Of a DNA stretch of 41,226 nt, positions 8,076 through 17,979 are shown in pieces (positions within the stretch are counted from its first letter, which is position 1; each line of letters starts with the position of its first letter). A program made the translations under genes and the position numbers. The stretch is from the NCBI GenBank assembly GCA_024636705.1, contig JAGXGN010000083.1, positions 1-41,226 of the forward strand, in the 5' to 3' direction. The notes below the pieces were generated by a model. It saw nothing but the letters and a program-made list of their open reading frames with translations. It was not told the origin of the DNA and did no database searches. The stretch comes from Halomonas sp. (GTDB lineage Bacteria; Pseudomonadota; Gammaproteobacteria; Pseudomonadales; Halomonadaceae).

Positions 8076-9572
8076 ATGTGCCCCTTGCGCATCGTCGTCG
8101 ACCGTCTGGATGACTGGCAGCCCTACTACCCCACCGACGATCTCATCAGTGCCGACGACTTCCTGTCACGAGACCCCTTTCAACGCGGCCTCGGCGACCA
8201 GGACCCTGCCACCCATGTGATCAACCTGTGCGGCGAGCTCGACTACCTCGGCACCGGCTACTACGTCTCCCTGCTCGCCCAGGCCCGTGGCCAGAGGGTG
8301 CTGCCGACGGTGGAAACCCTCAATGAATTGTCGCGCAAGGCATTGATCGACCTACAACTCGACACCCTGGGTCCGCTACTCGGCGAACTGTCGCGACAGG
8401 GCTCGTTGAGCGGAAACAGCCTGACCCTGAGGGTCCTGTTCGGTGAATGCCGCGAACCGGCCCTTGCCCGCCTCGCCCGGAAATTGTTCGAGCGCCTGCC
8501 CTCCCCGCTCCTCGAGGCTCGGCTGGTGCGCCGACATGATCTCTGGCAACTGGCAAGACTCAGACCGCTTCGACTCCGCGAACTCACCGCACAGGAGCAG
8601 GCGTTGTTCGCCACGGCGCTCAACCGTCACTCGCGAAAGGTCTGGCGCACGCCCAAGGCCCGCCGCCGCTACCGCTTCGATCTGGCCATCCTGGTCGACC
8701 CGGGCGAAGCCCTGCCTCCCAGCAATCGCAGCGCCCTCAAGGCCTTCATCAGGGCCGGAAGGCGACTGGGCATCGATGTATCACTGATCACCAAACGCGA
8801 TGCCGGGCGCCTCGCCGAATTCGATGGCCTCTTCATCCGTGAAACCACCGCCCTGGACCATCATACCTATCGCATGGCCAGGCGAGCGGAGCACGAGGGG
8901 TTGGTGGTGATCGACCATCCCCGGGATATCCTGCGCTGCACCAACAAGGTCTATCTCCATGCCCTGCTGCGCGCACGCGGCGTCCCGGCCCCCGAAGGCG
9001 CCCTGCTGAGACGCGGCGATCGACGCGAACTGGAAGCGCAGATCGAGGGCCTGGACTTCCCACTGGTCCTCAAGATTCCCGATGGCGCCTTTTCCCGTGG
9101 CGTAGTCAAGATCGAATCCTTGACCCAGCTCAAGCAGGCCTCCCGGCAGTTGTTCGAGGATTCTGCCCTGCTGTTGCTCCAGGAATGGATGCCCACGGAA
9201 TACGACTGGCGAATCGGCATCCTCGATGGCCAGGTGCTGTTCGCCAGCCGCTACTACATGGCCCGCGGCCACTGGCAGATCTATGACCATTCCGGCGCCA
9301 GGACCAAGAGTGGCGGGTTCAGCACCCATGACCCCGCCGAGGTGCCCGCCCCCGTGATCAAGACCGCCCTCAAGGCCACCCGTCTGATCGGCGATGGCCT
9401 CTATGGTGTCGACCTCAAGCAGAGCGGGGAGCGGGTCGTGGTGATCGAGGTCAACGACAATCCCAATATCGATGCAGGCGTCGAGGATGCCCTTCTCGGG
9501 CGGCGACTCTTCGATCGCATCATGGCGGTCTTCCTGACCCGAATGGAAGCACGCGTGCGCGAAATACCCTGA
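8076..9572 (+). CDS. RimK family ATP-grasp ligase with RLAN N-terminal domain
   Basis: The protein has 498 residues. Residues 1 to about 200 match the RLAN domain that precedes RimK-like ATP-grasp modules in this subfamily, opening with LRIVVDRLDDWQPYYPTDDL. The ATP-grasp part (about 285-485) shows an ATP-binding Lys in VLKIPDGAFSRGVVKIE (Lys333), the Asp-Trp-Arg segment near 377-379, and the magnesium ligands in VIEVNDNPNIDAG (Glu458, Asn460). Such enzymes activate a carboxylate as acyl phosphate and join it to an amine; true RimK adds glutamate to ribosomal protein S6, but the RLAN type is about 200 residues longer and its product is unknown. The divergent GNAT gene is its usual genomic partner. 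The next gene, cobO, is 110 bp away and unrelated. Confidence 0.9.
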   Translation: MCPLRIVVDRLDDWQPYYPTDDLISADDFLSRDPFQRGLGDQDPATHVINLCGELDYLGTGYYVSLLAQARGQRVLPTVETLNELSRKALIDLQLDTLGPLLGELSRQGSLSGNSLTLRVLFGECREPALARLARKLFERLPSPLLEARLVRRHDLWQLARLRPLRLRELTAQEQALFATALNRHSRKVWRTPKARRRYRFDLAILVDPGEALPPSNRSALKAFIRAGRRLGIDVSLITKRDAGRLAEFDGLFIRETTALDHHTYRMARRAEHEGLVVIDHPRDILRCTNKVYLHALLRARGVPAPEGALLRRGDRRELEAQIEGLDFPLVLKIPDGAFSRGVVKIESLTQLKQASRQLFEDSALLLLQEWMPTEYDWRIGILDGQVLFASRYYMARGHWQIYDHSGARTKSGGFSTHDPAEVPAPVIKTALKATRLIGDGLYGVDLKQSGERVVVIEVNDNPNIDAGVEDALLGRRLFDRIMAVFLTRMEARVREIP

Positions 9573-9636
9573 CCGGCCCTCGACACGGCTGACGATACCC
9601 GCGTTCTGGCGTAGGCTATTCCCCCTTTCCCCGAGT

Positions 9637-9662
9637 CGCTAGTTACTCGAGACGCTAGTTAC
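9637..9662 (+). repeat. Two direct 10-bp repeats upstream of cobO
   Basis: The decamer cgctagttac occurs at 9637-9646 and 9653-9662, a 16-bp period, ending 20 bp before the cobO ATG at 9683. It may be an operator or a small tandem duplication. No cobalamin riboswitch fits in the 110-bp gap. Confidence 0.6.
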
Positions 9663-9682
9663 CCGATACATCAGGAGCCGAC

Positions 9683-10282
9683 ATGACAGATCGCGATACC
9701 CGCCACCAGCAGGCCATGCAGAAACTCAAGGCCCGGGTCGACGAGAAGGTGGCCGACGCCACCGAGCAGCGCGGCTTGCTACTGGTGTTCACCGGCAATG
9801 GAAAGGGCAAGACCACGGCCGCCTGGGGCACCGTGACCCGCGCCCTGGGCTATGGTTACCGAGTCGGGGTCGTGCAGTTCATCAAGGGGCTCTGGGAATG
9901 CGGTGAACGCGATCGCCTGCAGGAAGACGCGAATCTCGAGGTAGCGATCATGGCCACCGGTTTCACCTGGGACACCCAGAACCGGGAGGCGGATACCCGC
10001 GCCTGCCAGGAGGTCTGGCGCGACGCCGAGCGAATGCTCGCCGACCCCGAGACCTATCTGGTCGTGCTCGACGAGATCACCTACATGCTGAAGTTCGGTT
10101 ATCTGGATATCGACACCGTGAAACACGCCATCGAGAACCGTCCCGAGGAACAGACGGTCATCATCACCGGGCGTAACGCCCACCGGGAACTGCTCGCCAT
10201 GGCCGATACCGTGACCGAGATGCAGGAAGTCCGGCACGCCTTCAACGATGGGTTGCAGGCGCGCCGCGGCATCGACTATTGA
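9683..10282 (+). CDS. cobO: Corrinoid adenosyltransferase (CobO/BtuR type)
   Basis: This 199-residue enzyme transfers the 5'-deoxyadenosyl group of ATP to the cobalt of cob(I)alamin or cob(I)yrinate a,c-diamide, making coenzyme B12 forms. The P-loop variant TGNGKGKTTAAWG (about residues 37-49) and the segment VVLDEITYMLKFGYLD are signatures of the CobA/CobO/BtuR family, distinct from PduO. The C-terminus ARRGIDY is the usual family end. An N-terminal helix (residues 1-30) covers the nucleotide as in CobA. The ATG has GGAG about eight bases upstream. No other cobalamin gene is in the window, so it could serve salvage or a pathway encoded elsewhere. It converges with purA across 12 bp. Confidence 0.95.
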   Translation: MTDRDTRHQQAMQKLKARVDEKVADATEQRGLLLVFTGNGKGKTTAAWGTVTRALGYGYRVGVVQFIKGLWECGERDRLQEDANLEVAIMATGFTWDTQNREADTRACQEVWRDAERMLADPETYLVVLDEITYMLKFGYLDIDTVKHAIENRPEEQTVIITGRNAHRELLAMADTVTEMQEVRHAFNDGLQARRGIDY

Positions 10283-10294
10283 GCAGGAAGAAGC

Positions 10295-12821
<2,527 letters not shown>

Positions 12822-12907
12822 GTCTTGTCATCCTGCAACACGATGAAAGGCCTCCCGGGCAAGGTCGCGCGCTGATCCCCCACGACGAACCAATGGCTGG
12901 AGGCCAC

Positions 12908-12932
12908 AAAAAAACCGGGGCACGCCCGGTTT
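12908..12932 (-). terminator. Rho-independent terminator of the hfq-hflXKC transcript
   Basis: On the minus strand an 8-bp perfect stem (AAACCGGG with CCCGGTTT, loop of 5) is followed by an uninterrupted T-run (total seven T on the transcript, counting the stem end). It lies 68 bp after the hflC stop and before hisZ, so the two are separate units. Confidence 0.85.
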
Positions 12933-12969
12933 GAGGATCTTACCACATCGGCTACCGGGATAAACCCGC

Positions 12970-12994
12970 CTGCGGGCGGACATGCCGCCCGCAG
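12970..12994. other. 10-bp perfect hairpin just after hflC
   Basis: Arms 12970-12979 and 12985-12994 pair perfectly around a 5-base loop, starting 6 bp after the hflC stop. It precedes the intrinsic terminator and may protect the mRNA 3' end or work as a first terminator; only a broken T stretch follows it on the minus strand. Confidence 0.6.
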
Positions 12995-12999
12995 TGCGC

Positions 13000-13884
13000 T
13001 CATTGACGGCTAGGCGTCGGACTCTTCAGATACTGGAAGAACTCGCTGGAGGGATCGAGAACCAGCATGTTGCCGTCACCCTCGAAGCTCTGGCGGTAGG
13101 CATCGAGGCTACGCCAGAAGCTGAAGAACTCCTCATCCTGACCATAGGCCTCGGAGAAGATGGCCGCCGCCTCGGCGTCACCCTCACCGCGCAGGGTTTC
13201 GGAACGCGCCCGGGCCTGGGCAAGCAGGACCTGGCGGCGTCGATCAGCATTGGCGCGGACACGCTCGGCCTCTTCCTGGCCCTGGGCACGCCACTCGCGG
13301 GCCTGGCGCTCACGCTCCGAGCTCATCCGATTATAAACCGCCGTCGAGACGTCTTCCGGAAGATCGATACGCTTGACGCGGATATCAATGATGGCCACAC
13401 CCAGCTCTTCTCGCATCAGCGAGTCGAGATCGTCGGCGGGTCCGGTCATCAGATCATCGCGGCGCTCGGCGATGATCTCCTGCAGGGTCAGGCGACCGAA
13501 CTCGTTACGCAGGCTCTCGTCGACCCGTGGCTGGATCAGCCGGATCGCCATGAGTTCATCGCCGGCCGTTGCCTCGTAATAACGCGTGGGGTTGACCACC
13601 TGCCATTGCACATAGGAGTCGACGATCACCGCCTTCTGCTCGAGGGTCAGGTAGCGGCTCGGGTCGGTGTCCAGCGTCCGCACCCGCGTATCGAAGGTGC
13701 GAATCGTCTGAGTGATCGGGACCTTGATGTGCAGCCCGGGCTGAATGTCCTCCTCGATGATCTCGCCGAAACGCAGCTTGACCGCGCGCTCGGTCTCGTC
13801 GACCACGTAGAGGCTATTGCTGGCCAGCCAGGCCACGGCGGCGATACCACCGACGATGAGCAGGGAACGATTATTGATCATCAT
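13000..13884 (-). CDS. hflC: Protease modulator HflC (SPFH domain)
   Basis: HflC (294 residues) forms with HflK a large periplasmic cage around the FtsH protease and limits its action on membrane proteins. One N-terminal transmembrane anchor (residues 7-26) is followed by the SPFH/band 7 domain (YVVDETERAVKLRFGEI onward) and a charged coiled-coil segment rich in Arg, Glu and Ala (about 195-250, RMSSERERQAREWRAQG). The start MMINNRS abuts the hflK stop (TAAATG), so translation is coupled. It is the last gene before the terminator at 12908-12932. Confidence 0.97.
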   Translation of the reverse strand: MMINNRSLLIVGGIAAVAWLASNSLYVVDETERAVKLRFGEIIEEDIQPGLHIKVPITQTIRTFDTRVRTLDTDPSRYLTLEQKAVIVDSYVQWQVVNPTRYYEATAGDELMAIRLIQPRVDESLRNEFGRLTLQEIIAERRDDLMTGPADDLDSLMREELGVAIIDIRVKRIDLPEDVSTAVYNRMSSERERQAREWRAQGQEEAERVRANADRRRQVLLAQARARSETLRGEGDAEAAAIFSEAYGQDEEFFSFWRSLDAYRQSFEGDGNMLVLDPSSEFFQYLKSPTPSRQ

Positions 13885-15123
13885 TTAGCGGCCCTCCCTG
13901 CGGATTCCACTGCTGTTGCTGTTACTGCCGGTATTGCTGGACGACTGTGTGCTGCGCAGTCGTTCGAGCACACGTGGATCGAGCTCACCTTCCTCGCCGA
14001 GACGGGCACCACTTGATTCACCACCGCGTCCACCACCGAGGCGCTGGTCCAGAGGCAGGTACATCAAGGGACTATCCTCGGCCATGTCCACCAGCACCTT
14101 GTCGGTGTTGCCGAAGACCTCGGACATGGTGTCGAGGTACAGGCGCTCGCGCATGATGCCCGGTGCATTGATGTACTCGGAAAGCAGCTGATTGAAACGG
14201 TTCGCCTGCCCCTGTGCCTCGGCGACCACGGACTCACGATAACCCTGGCCCTGCTCGATCAAGCGCTGGGCCTGACCCTGCGCCTGCGGGATGATGGCAT
14301 TGGCATAAGCCATGGCTTCGTTGATGGTGCGCTGCCGATCTTCACGGGCACGAATAACGTCATCGAAGGCATCCTGCACGGCCGTCGGTGGCGAGGTCGA
14401 CTCTATGTTTAGTGTCTGGAGCAGAATCCCGGTCCCGTAACTGTCGAGATAGGACTGCAGCCGGCTGTTCACGGAGCTGCCGAGGATCTCGCGTCCAGAG
14501 GTCAGGATATCGATCATGTCGGTACCGCCGACCACATGACGCAGGGCTGAATCCAGGGCGTTCTCGAGGCTGAGCTCCGGGTTGCGGACATTCAGCACAT
14601 AGGCACGGGGATCGGCCACCTGATACTGCGCGGATATTTCCACGGAGACGATGTTCTCGTCCTGGGTCAGCATCGACTGCGTCTGCGTCAATGAGCGCAC
14701 GCGCGTCACGTTGACCATACGCACGTCATCGATCAGCGGCGGATTCCACTGCAGACCCGGCGTGACCACCTCCTGAAACTTGCCGAAGCGCAGCACCACG
14801 CCACGCTCGGACTGGTCGACCAGGTAGAAGCCGGTCGCCGCCCAGATCGCCAGCGCCACGATCAGCAACAGTCCCGGCAAGGCGAAGACGTTACGCGGCT
14901 TGTCACCACCGCCACCGCTCTTGCCGCCGGAACCGCCCCGCTTGCCGCCGCGGCCACCGAGCATGCTGTTGAGCTTGTCCTGAAACTTTTTCAGGGCCTC
15001 GTCGAGATCCGGAGGCCCCTGATTGCCCCCGCGATTCCCGCCGCCGTTGTCACCACCGCCGCGACGACCACCACCACTCCAGGGATCGTGCTGGTTGCCA
15101 CCACCAGGCTCATTCCAGGCCAT
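13885..15123 (-). CDS. hflK: Protease modulator HflK (SPFH domain)
   Basis: HflK (412 residues) is the partner of HflC in the FtsH-HflKC complex. Residues 1-75 are very rich in Gly, Asn, Asp and Arg (a disordered cytoplasmic tail). A transmembrane segment follows near 85-103, then the SPFH domain beginning YLVDQSERGVVLRFGKFQ, a long coiled coil (REDRQRTINEAMAYANAIIP onward), and a Ser/Asn-rich C-terminal tail. I start at the ATG at 15123 (MAWNEPGGG), which has GGAG upstream and matches the family start. The 162-bp gap to hflX may hold a separate promoter. The length is close to that of E. coli HflK (419). Confidence 0.97.
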   Translation of the reverse strand: MAWNEPGGGNQHDPWSGGGRRGGGDNGGGNRGGNQGPPDLDEALKKFQDKLNSMLGGRGGKRGGSGGKSGGGGDKPRNVFALPGLLLIVALAIWAATGFYLVDQSERGVVLRFGKFQEVVTPGLQWNPPLIDDVRMVNVTRVRSLTQTQSMLTQDENIVSVEISAQYQVADPRAYVLNVRNPELSLENALDSALRHVVGGTDMIDILTSGREILGSSVNSRLQSYLDSYGTGILLQTLNIESTSPPTAVQDAFDDVIRAREDRQRTINEAMAYANAIIPQAQGQAQRLIEQGQGYRESVVAEAQGQANRFNQLLSEYINAPGIMRERLYLDTMSEVFGNTDKVLVDMAEDSPLMYLPLDQRLGGGRGGESSGARLGEEGELDPRVLERLRSTQSSSNTGSNSNSSGIRREGR

Positions 15124-15285
15124 ATAGCTTTTCTCCACTCTGTGTTGCATCCCCCTGCTGAACGGCTGCCGGCAGGGAGTTCAGGTTGCGATCCTGTCAC
15201 GCCAGACATGACGCGCCTTGACCTTGACGTTGTATCGCTTTCCGCCCCATCGATGGATGAAACGGACAGCAGATGCGATTTTCTC

Positions 15286-16602
15286 TCAGGCCTCCCAGAC
15301 GGCACCTTGCTGCAGCGCAGCGGGAAGGTAATCATTGGCTCGCTCATCGAGCCTTGCCATGAGCTGCAGGAAATCCCGCCGGGGCAACCGGACCTCCAGG
15401 TGTATCCGACCCTGGTCATCGAAGGTCTCCTCGCGCACCCCGCCGAGATCATGCAGACCGGCACGCAGACGCCCCTGCTCGGGGCTGAGCGTCAAGGCGA
15501 CATCGATGACATCATCCGCCAGCCGTTCCGAGAGTGCCTGGCTGAGCAGGTCCAGTCCACGGCCCTCCTGGGCGGAGAGCCAGACCACCTCCGGCCGACC
15601 CTCGCCATCGCGCTCGATGCGCGGCGCACTGTCGAGGAGATCGATCTTGTTCATCACCTTGAGTGTCGGCACATCCAGCGCATCGATCTCGTCCAGCACC
15701 GTCTCGACCTGAACGACATTGAGCTCGCGATCCGGATCCGCAGCATCGATCACATGCACCAGGAGAGTCGACTCTGCCGCTTCCTGGAGGGTAGCGCGAA
15801 AGGCCTCTACCAACTTGTGGGGCAGATGGCGGATGAATCCCACGGTATCGGCAAGCACCACCGGCCCCACGTCCTCGATCTCCAGGCGACGCAGGGTCGG
15901 GTCGAGAGTAGCGAAGAGCTTGTCCGCCGCATAGACGGTGGATGAGGTCAGGACATTGAACAAGGTGGATTTACCGGCATTGGTATAGCCCACCAGGGAA
16001 ACACTGGGAATCTCGGCCCGGGCCCTGGCACGACGATTCTGGTTGCGCTGGCTGCGCACCTTGTCCAGCCGCTTGTGAATGGCCTTGATTCGCGCCCGCA
16101 GCAGTCGGCGGTCGGTTTCGAGCTGGGTCTCGCCGGGACCGCGCAGGCCGATACCGCCCTTCTGCCGCTCCAGGTGGGTCCAGCCCCGAACCAACCGGGT
16201 CGACATGTACTCGAGCTGGGCCAGCTCCACCTGCAGCTTGCCTTCGTGTGTCCGCGCCCGCTGGGCAAAGATGTCGAGGATAAGACCGGTACGATCCAGC
16301 ACTCGACAGTTCAGCTCCCGCTCCAGGTTACGTGCCTGGGAGGGACTCAGGGAATGGTTGAAGATCACCAGCTCGGCATGGTGAATCGCCAGGGCCTCGC
16401 GCACCTCCTCGAGCTTGCCTGAACCGACAAAGGTACGGGAATCGGGGCGATGACGACTGCCCGTGACCAGCGTCGCCATCACGGCGCCAGCGGAGCGGAC
16501 GAGCTCGAGAAACTCGCCGGCATCCTCGCGAGCCTGTTCGTCCTGAAAATCCAGGTGGACGAGTACCGCCGTTTCACCGGCGTCCGGGCGTTCAAAAAAC
16601 AA
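15286..16602 (-). CDS. hflX: Ribosome-associated GTPase HflX
   Basis: HflX (438 residues) is a ribosome-splitting GTPase that rescues stalled 70S particles. The N-terminal HflX domain (1 to about 195) includes GSGKLEEVREAL and the glycine-rich loop GGIGLRGPGETQLETDRR. The G domain then shows G1 GYTNAGKSTLFN, G3 DTVGFI and G4 NKIDLL. The start appears to be TTG at 16602 (MFFERPDAG), eight bases after the hfq stop; the ribosome binding site GAGG overlaps the hfq stop codon, so it is probably translated by coupling to hfq. No ATG fits better without losing conserved N-terminal residues. Confidence 0.96.
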   Translation of the reverse strand: MFFERPDAGETAVLVHLDFQDEQAREDAGEFLELVRSAGAVMATLVTGSRHRPDSRTFVGSGKLEEVREALAIHHAELVIFNHSLSPSQARNLERELNCRVLDRTGLILDIFAQRARTHEGKLQVELAQLEYMSTRLVRGWTHLERQKGGIGLRGPGETQLETDRRLLRARIKAIHKRLDKVRSQRNQNRRARARAEIPSVSLVGYTNAGKSTLFNVLTSSTVYAADKLFATLDPTLRRLEIEDVGPVVLADTVGFIRHLPHKLVEAFRATLQEAAESTLLVHVIDAADPDRELNVVQVETVLDEIDALDVPTLKVMNKIDLLDSAPRIERDGEGRPEVVWLSAQEGRGLDLLSQALSERLADDVIDVALTLSPEQGRLRAGLHDLGGVREETFDDQGRIHLEVRLPRRDFLQLMARLDERANDYLPAALQQGAVWEA

Positions 16603-16610
16603 TCAATACC

Positions 16611-16862
16611 TCACACGTCGGCTTCCGGCGGCTCAGCGGGATCCTGAACCGGCAGGCGTACGTTGCGCGACGGCACCACAGTGGAAATGGCGTGCTTATA
16701 GACCATCTGGCTGACGGTGTTACGCAACAGGATGACGAACTGGTCGAAGGACTCGATCTGGCCCTGCAGCTTGATACCATTGACCAGGAAAATCGATACC
16801 GGAATGCGCTCCTTGCGCAGTATATTCAGGTACGGGTCTTGAAGGGACTGCCCTTTGGACAT
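16611..16862 (-). CDS. hfq: RNA chaperone Hfq
   Basis: Hfq (83 residues) forms the hexameric Sm ring that pairs small RNAs with mRNAs. The Sm1 region ([20 protein letters not shown]) and the Sm2 signature [12 protein letters not shown] are complete, and the N-terminal [13 protein letters not shown] supplies the proximal-face residues. The C-terminal tail is short and acidic (about 12 residues after the Sm fold), like the pseudomonad type and unlike the 102-residue E. coli protein. The ATG has AGGGAGAG five bases upstream. It lies between miaA and hflX as in most gammaproteobacteria; a promoter in the 122-bp gap before it is likely. Confidence 0.99.
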   Translation of the reverse strand: MSKGQSLQDPYLNILRKERIPVSIFLVNGIKLQGQIESFDQFVILLRNTVSQMVYKHAISTVVPSRNVRLPVQDPAEPPEADV

Positions 16863-16897
16863 GTTACTCTCCCTGAAATTGTCTCTGGGGGGTTGAC

Positions 16898-16925
16898 GTT
16901 ATATTCATCAGCGTCGCCTGGCGAA
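16898..16925 (-). promoter_or_regulatory. Candidate hfq promoter
   Basis: On the minus strand a TATAAC -10 box (16903-16898) lies 16 bp after a weak -35 (TTCGCC), about 36 bp before the hfq start. The surrounding 40 bp are more AT-rich than the coding DNA. Confidence 0.35.
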
Positions 16926-16984
16926 GCGATCTTTGTTACCCGAAGGGGCTTGGTCACCCGGCTGCTTGAAGCCATTATCTTACG

Positions 16985-17923
16985 CTAACTACTGAATTCG
17001 CGCACCAGTTTCACGACCTCGCCGAGGGGATCCACCCCCAGGCTATCCACCCAATGCAGGCCATGCCAGCTACGCATCCAAGTCAACTGGCGCTTGGCCA
17101 GTTGACGCGTCGCCACGATACCACGCCAACGCAGCGATTCCCGGTCCATTTCGCCATCGAGATACGCCCAGGCTTGACGATAGCCCACGCTCTTCATCGA
17201 CGGCAGTCCGGGATGCAGGCCATCGCGAGCCCTGAGGCTCGCCACTTCTTCGATCAGGCCGGCTCCCAGCATCGCCTCGAAACGTGTCTCGATACGCTCA
17301 TGCAAATCACGACGATCGAAGGGCGTCAGGCCTATCGACAACGTGCGCCAGGGGAAGGTTTCAGGGCGCTGCCGATTCCAGAGCTCGGTCAGGGTAAAAC
17401 CCGAGACACGAAACACCTCCAGGGCACGCATCAGGCGCTGGGGATCGTTGGGATGGATACGCCTCGCCGAGACCGGGTCGACACGAGCGAGTTCATCATG
17501 CAAGGCGGCGAGGCCTCGGGCGGCGACGAAGGCTTCCAGGTCATCACGAACGCCGGGGGCGGAGGCAGGCAGGTTGGCAACGCCTTCCATCAGGCGCTTG
17601 AGATACATGATGGTGCCGCCCACCAGCAGCGGGATCCGACCCGCTGCGCTGATCTGTCGCATCTCACGCAAGGCATCTTCGCGGAAATCGGCAGCCGAAT
17701 AGGCCTCCACAGGGTCACGGATATCGATCAACCGATGCGGCGCCCGGGCCAGTTCCTCGGCAGATGGCTTGGCACTGCCGATATCCATGCCGCGATAGAC
17801 CATCGCCGAATCGACACTGATCAGCTCGCAACCGAGCCGCTCATGCAGCGCGATGGCCAGGTCCGTCTTGCCGGCGGCTGTCGGCCCCATCAGCAGAATG
17901 GCGGGAGGGCGAGTATCTTGCAT
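16985..17923 (-). CDS. miaA: tRNA dimethylallyltransferase
   Basis: MiaA (312 residues) adds a dimethylallyl group to N6 of A37 in tRNAs that read codons starting with U, the first step to ms2i6A. It shows the P-loop GPTAAGKT (13-20), the catalytic segment [20 protein letters not shown], the [13 protein letters not shown] loop, and [18 protein letters not shown] start at the ATG at 17923 because GAGGAGG lies six bases upstream and [20 protein letters not shown] matches the family; the open frame continues about 100 codons into mutL but is not conserved. The ribosome binding site lies inside a copy of an intergenic repeat (17926-17965). The gene follows mutL by 56 bp. Confidence 0.98.
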   Translation of the reverse strand: MQDTRPPAILLMGPTAAGKTDLAIALHERLGCELISVDSAMVYRGMDIGSAKPSAEELARAPHRLIDIRDPVEAYSAADFREDALREMRQISAAGRIPLLVGGTIMYLKRLMEGVANLPASAPGVRDDLEAFVAARGLAALHDELARVDPVSARRIHPNDPQRLMRALEVFRVSGFTLTELWNRQRPETFPWRTLSIGLTPFDRRDLHERIETRFEAMLGAGLIEEVASLRARDGLHPGLPSMKSVGYRQAWAYLDGEMDRESLRWRGIVATRQLAKRQLTWMRSWHGLHWVDSLGVDPLGEVVKLVREFSS

Positions 17924-17925
17924 AG

Positions 17926-17965
17926 GACCTCCTCTTCGACCTGCCCCCGACGCCCTGGCATGCCG
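17926..17965 (-). repeat. Half copy of the intergenic palindromic repeat, supplies miaA Shine-Dalgarno
   Basis: The stretch beginning ggacctcctcttcg is nearly the same as 37289-37324: 14 identical bases followed by substitutions at a few positions. Only the right arm of the longer element is present here. Its GAGGAGG on the minus strand is the miaA ribosome binding site. Confidence 0.6.
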
Positions 17966-17979
17966 GTGGATTATCCTTC

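Noticed and set aside
9573-9682. A cobalamin riboswitch upstream of cobO
   Set aside because: The gap is only 110 bp and lacks the B12-box sequence and the expected multi-helix layout; only the short direct repeats stand out.
15223-15250. A sigma32-like promoter (CTTGACG, 15-bp spacer, CCCCAT) on the plus strand between hflK and hflX
   Set aside because: It points away from hflK and would read antisense into hflX; heat-shock control of hflKC would be attractive but the orientation is wrong, and the match may be chance.
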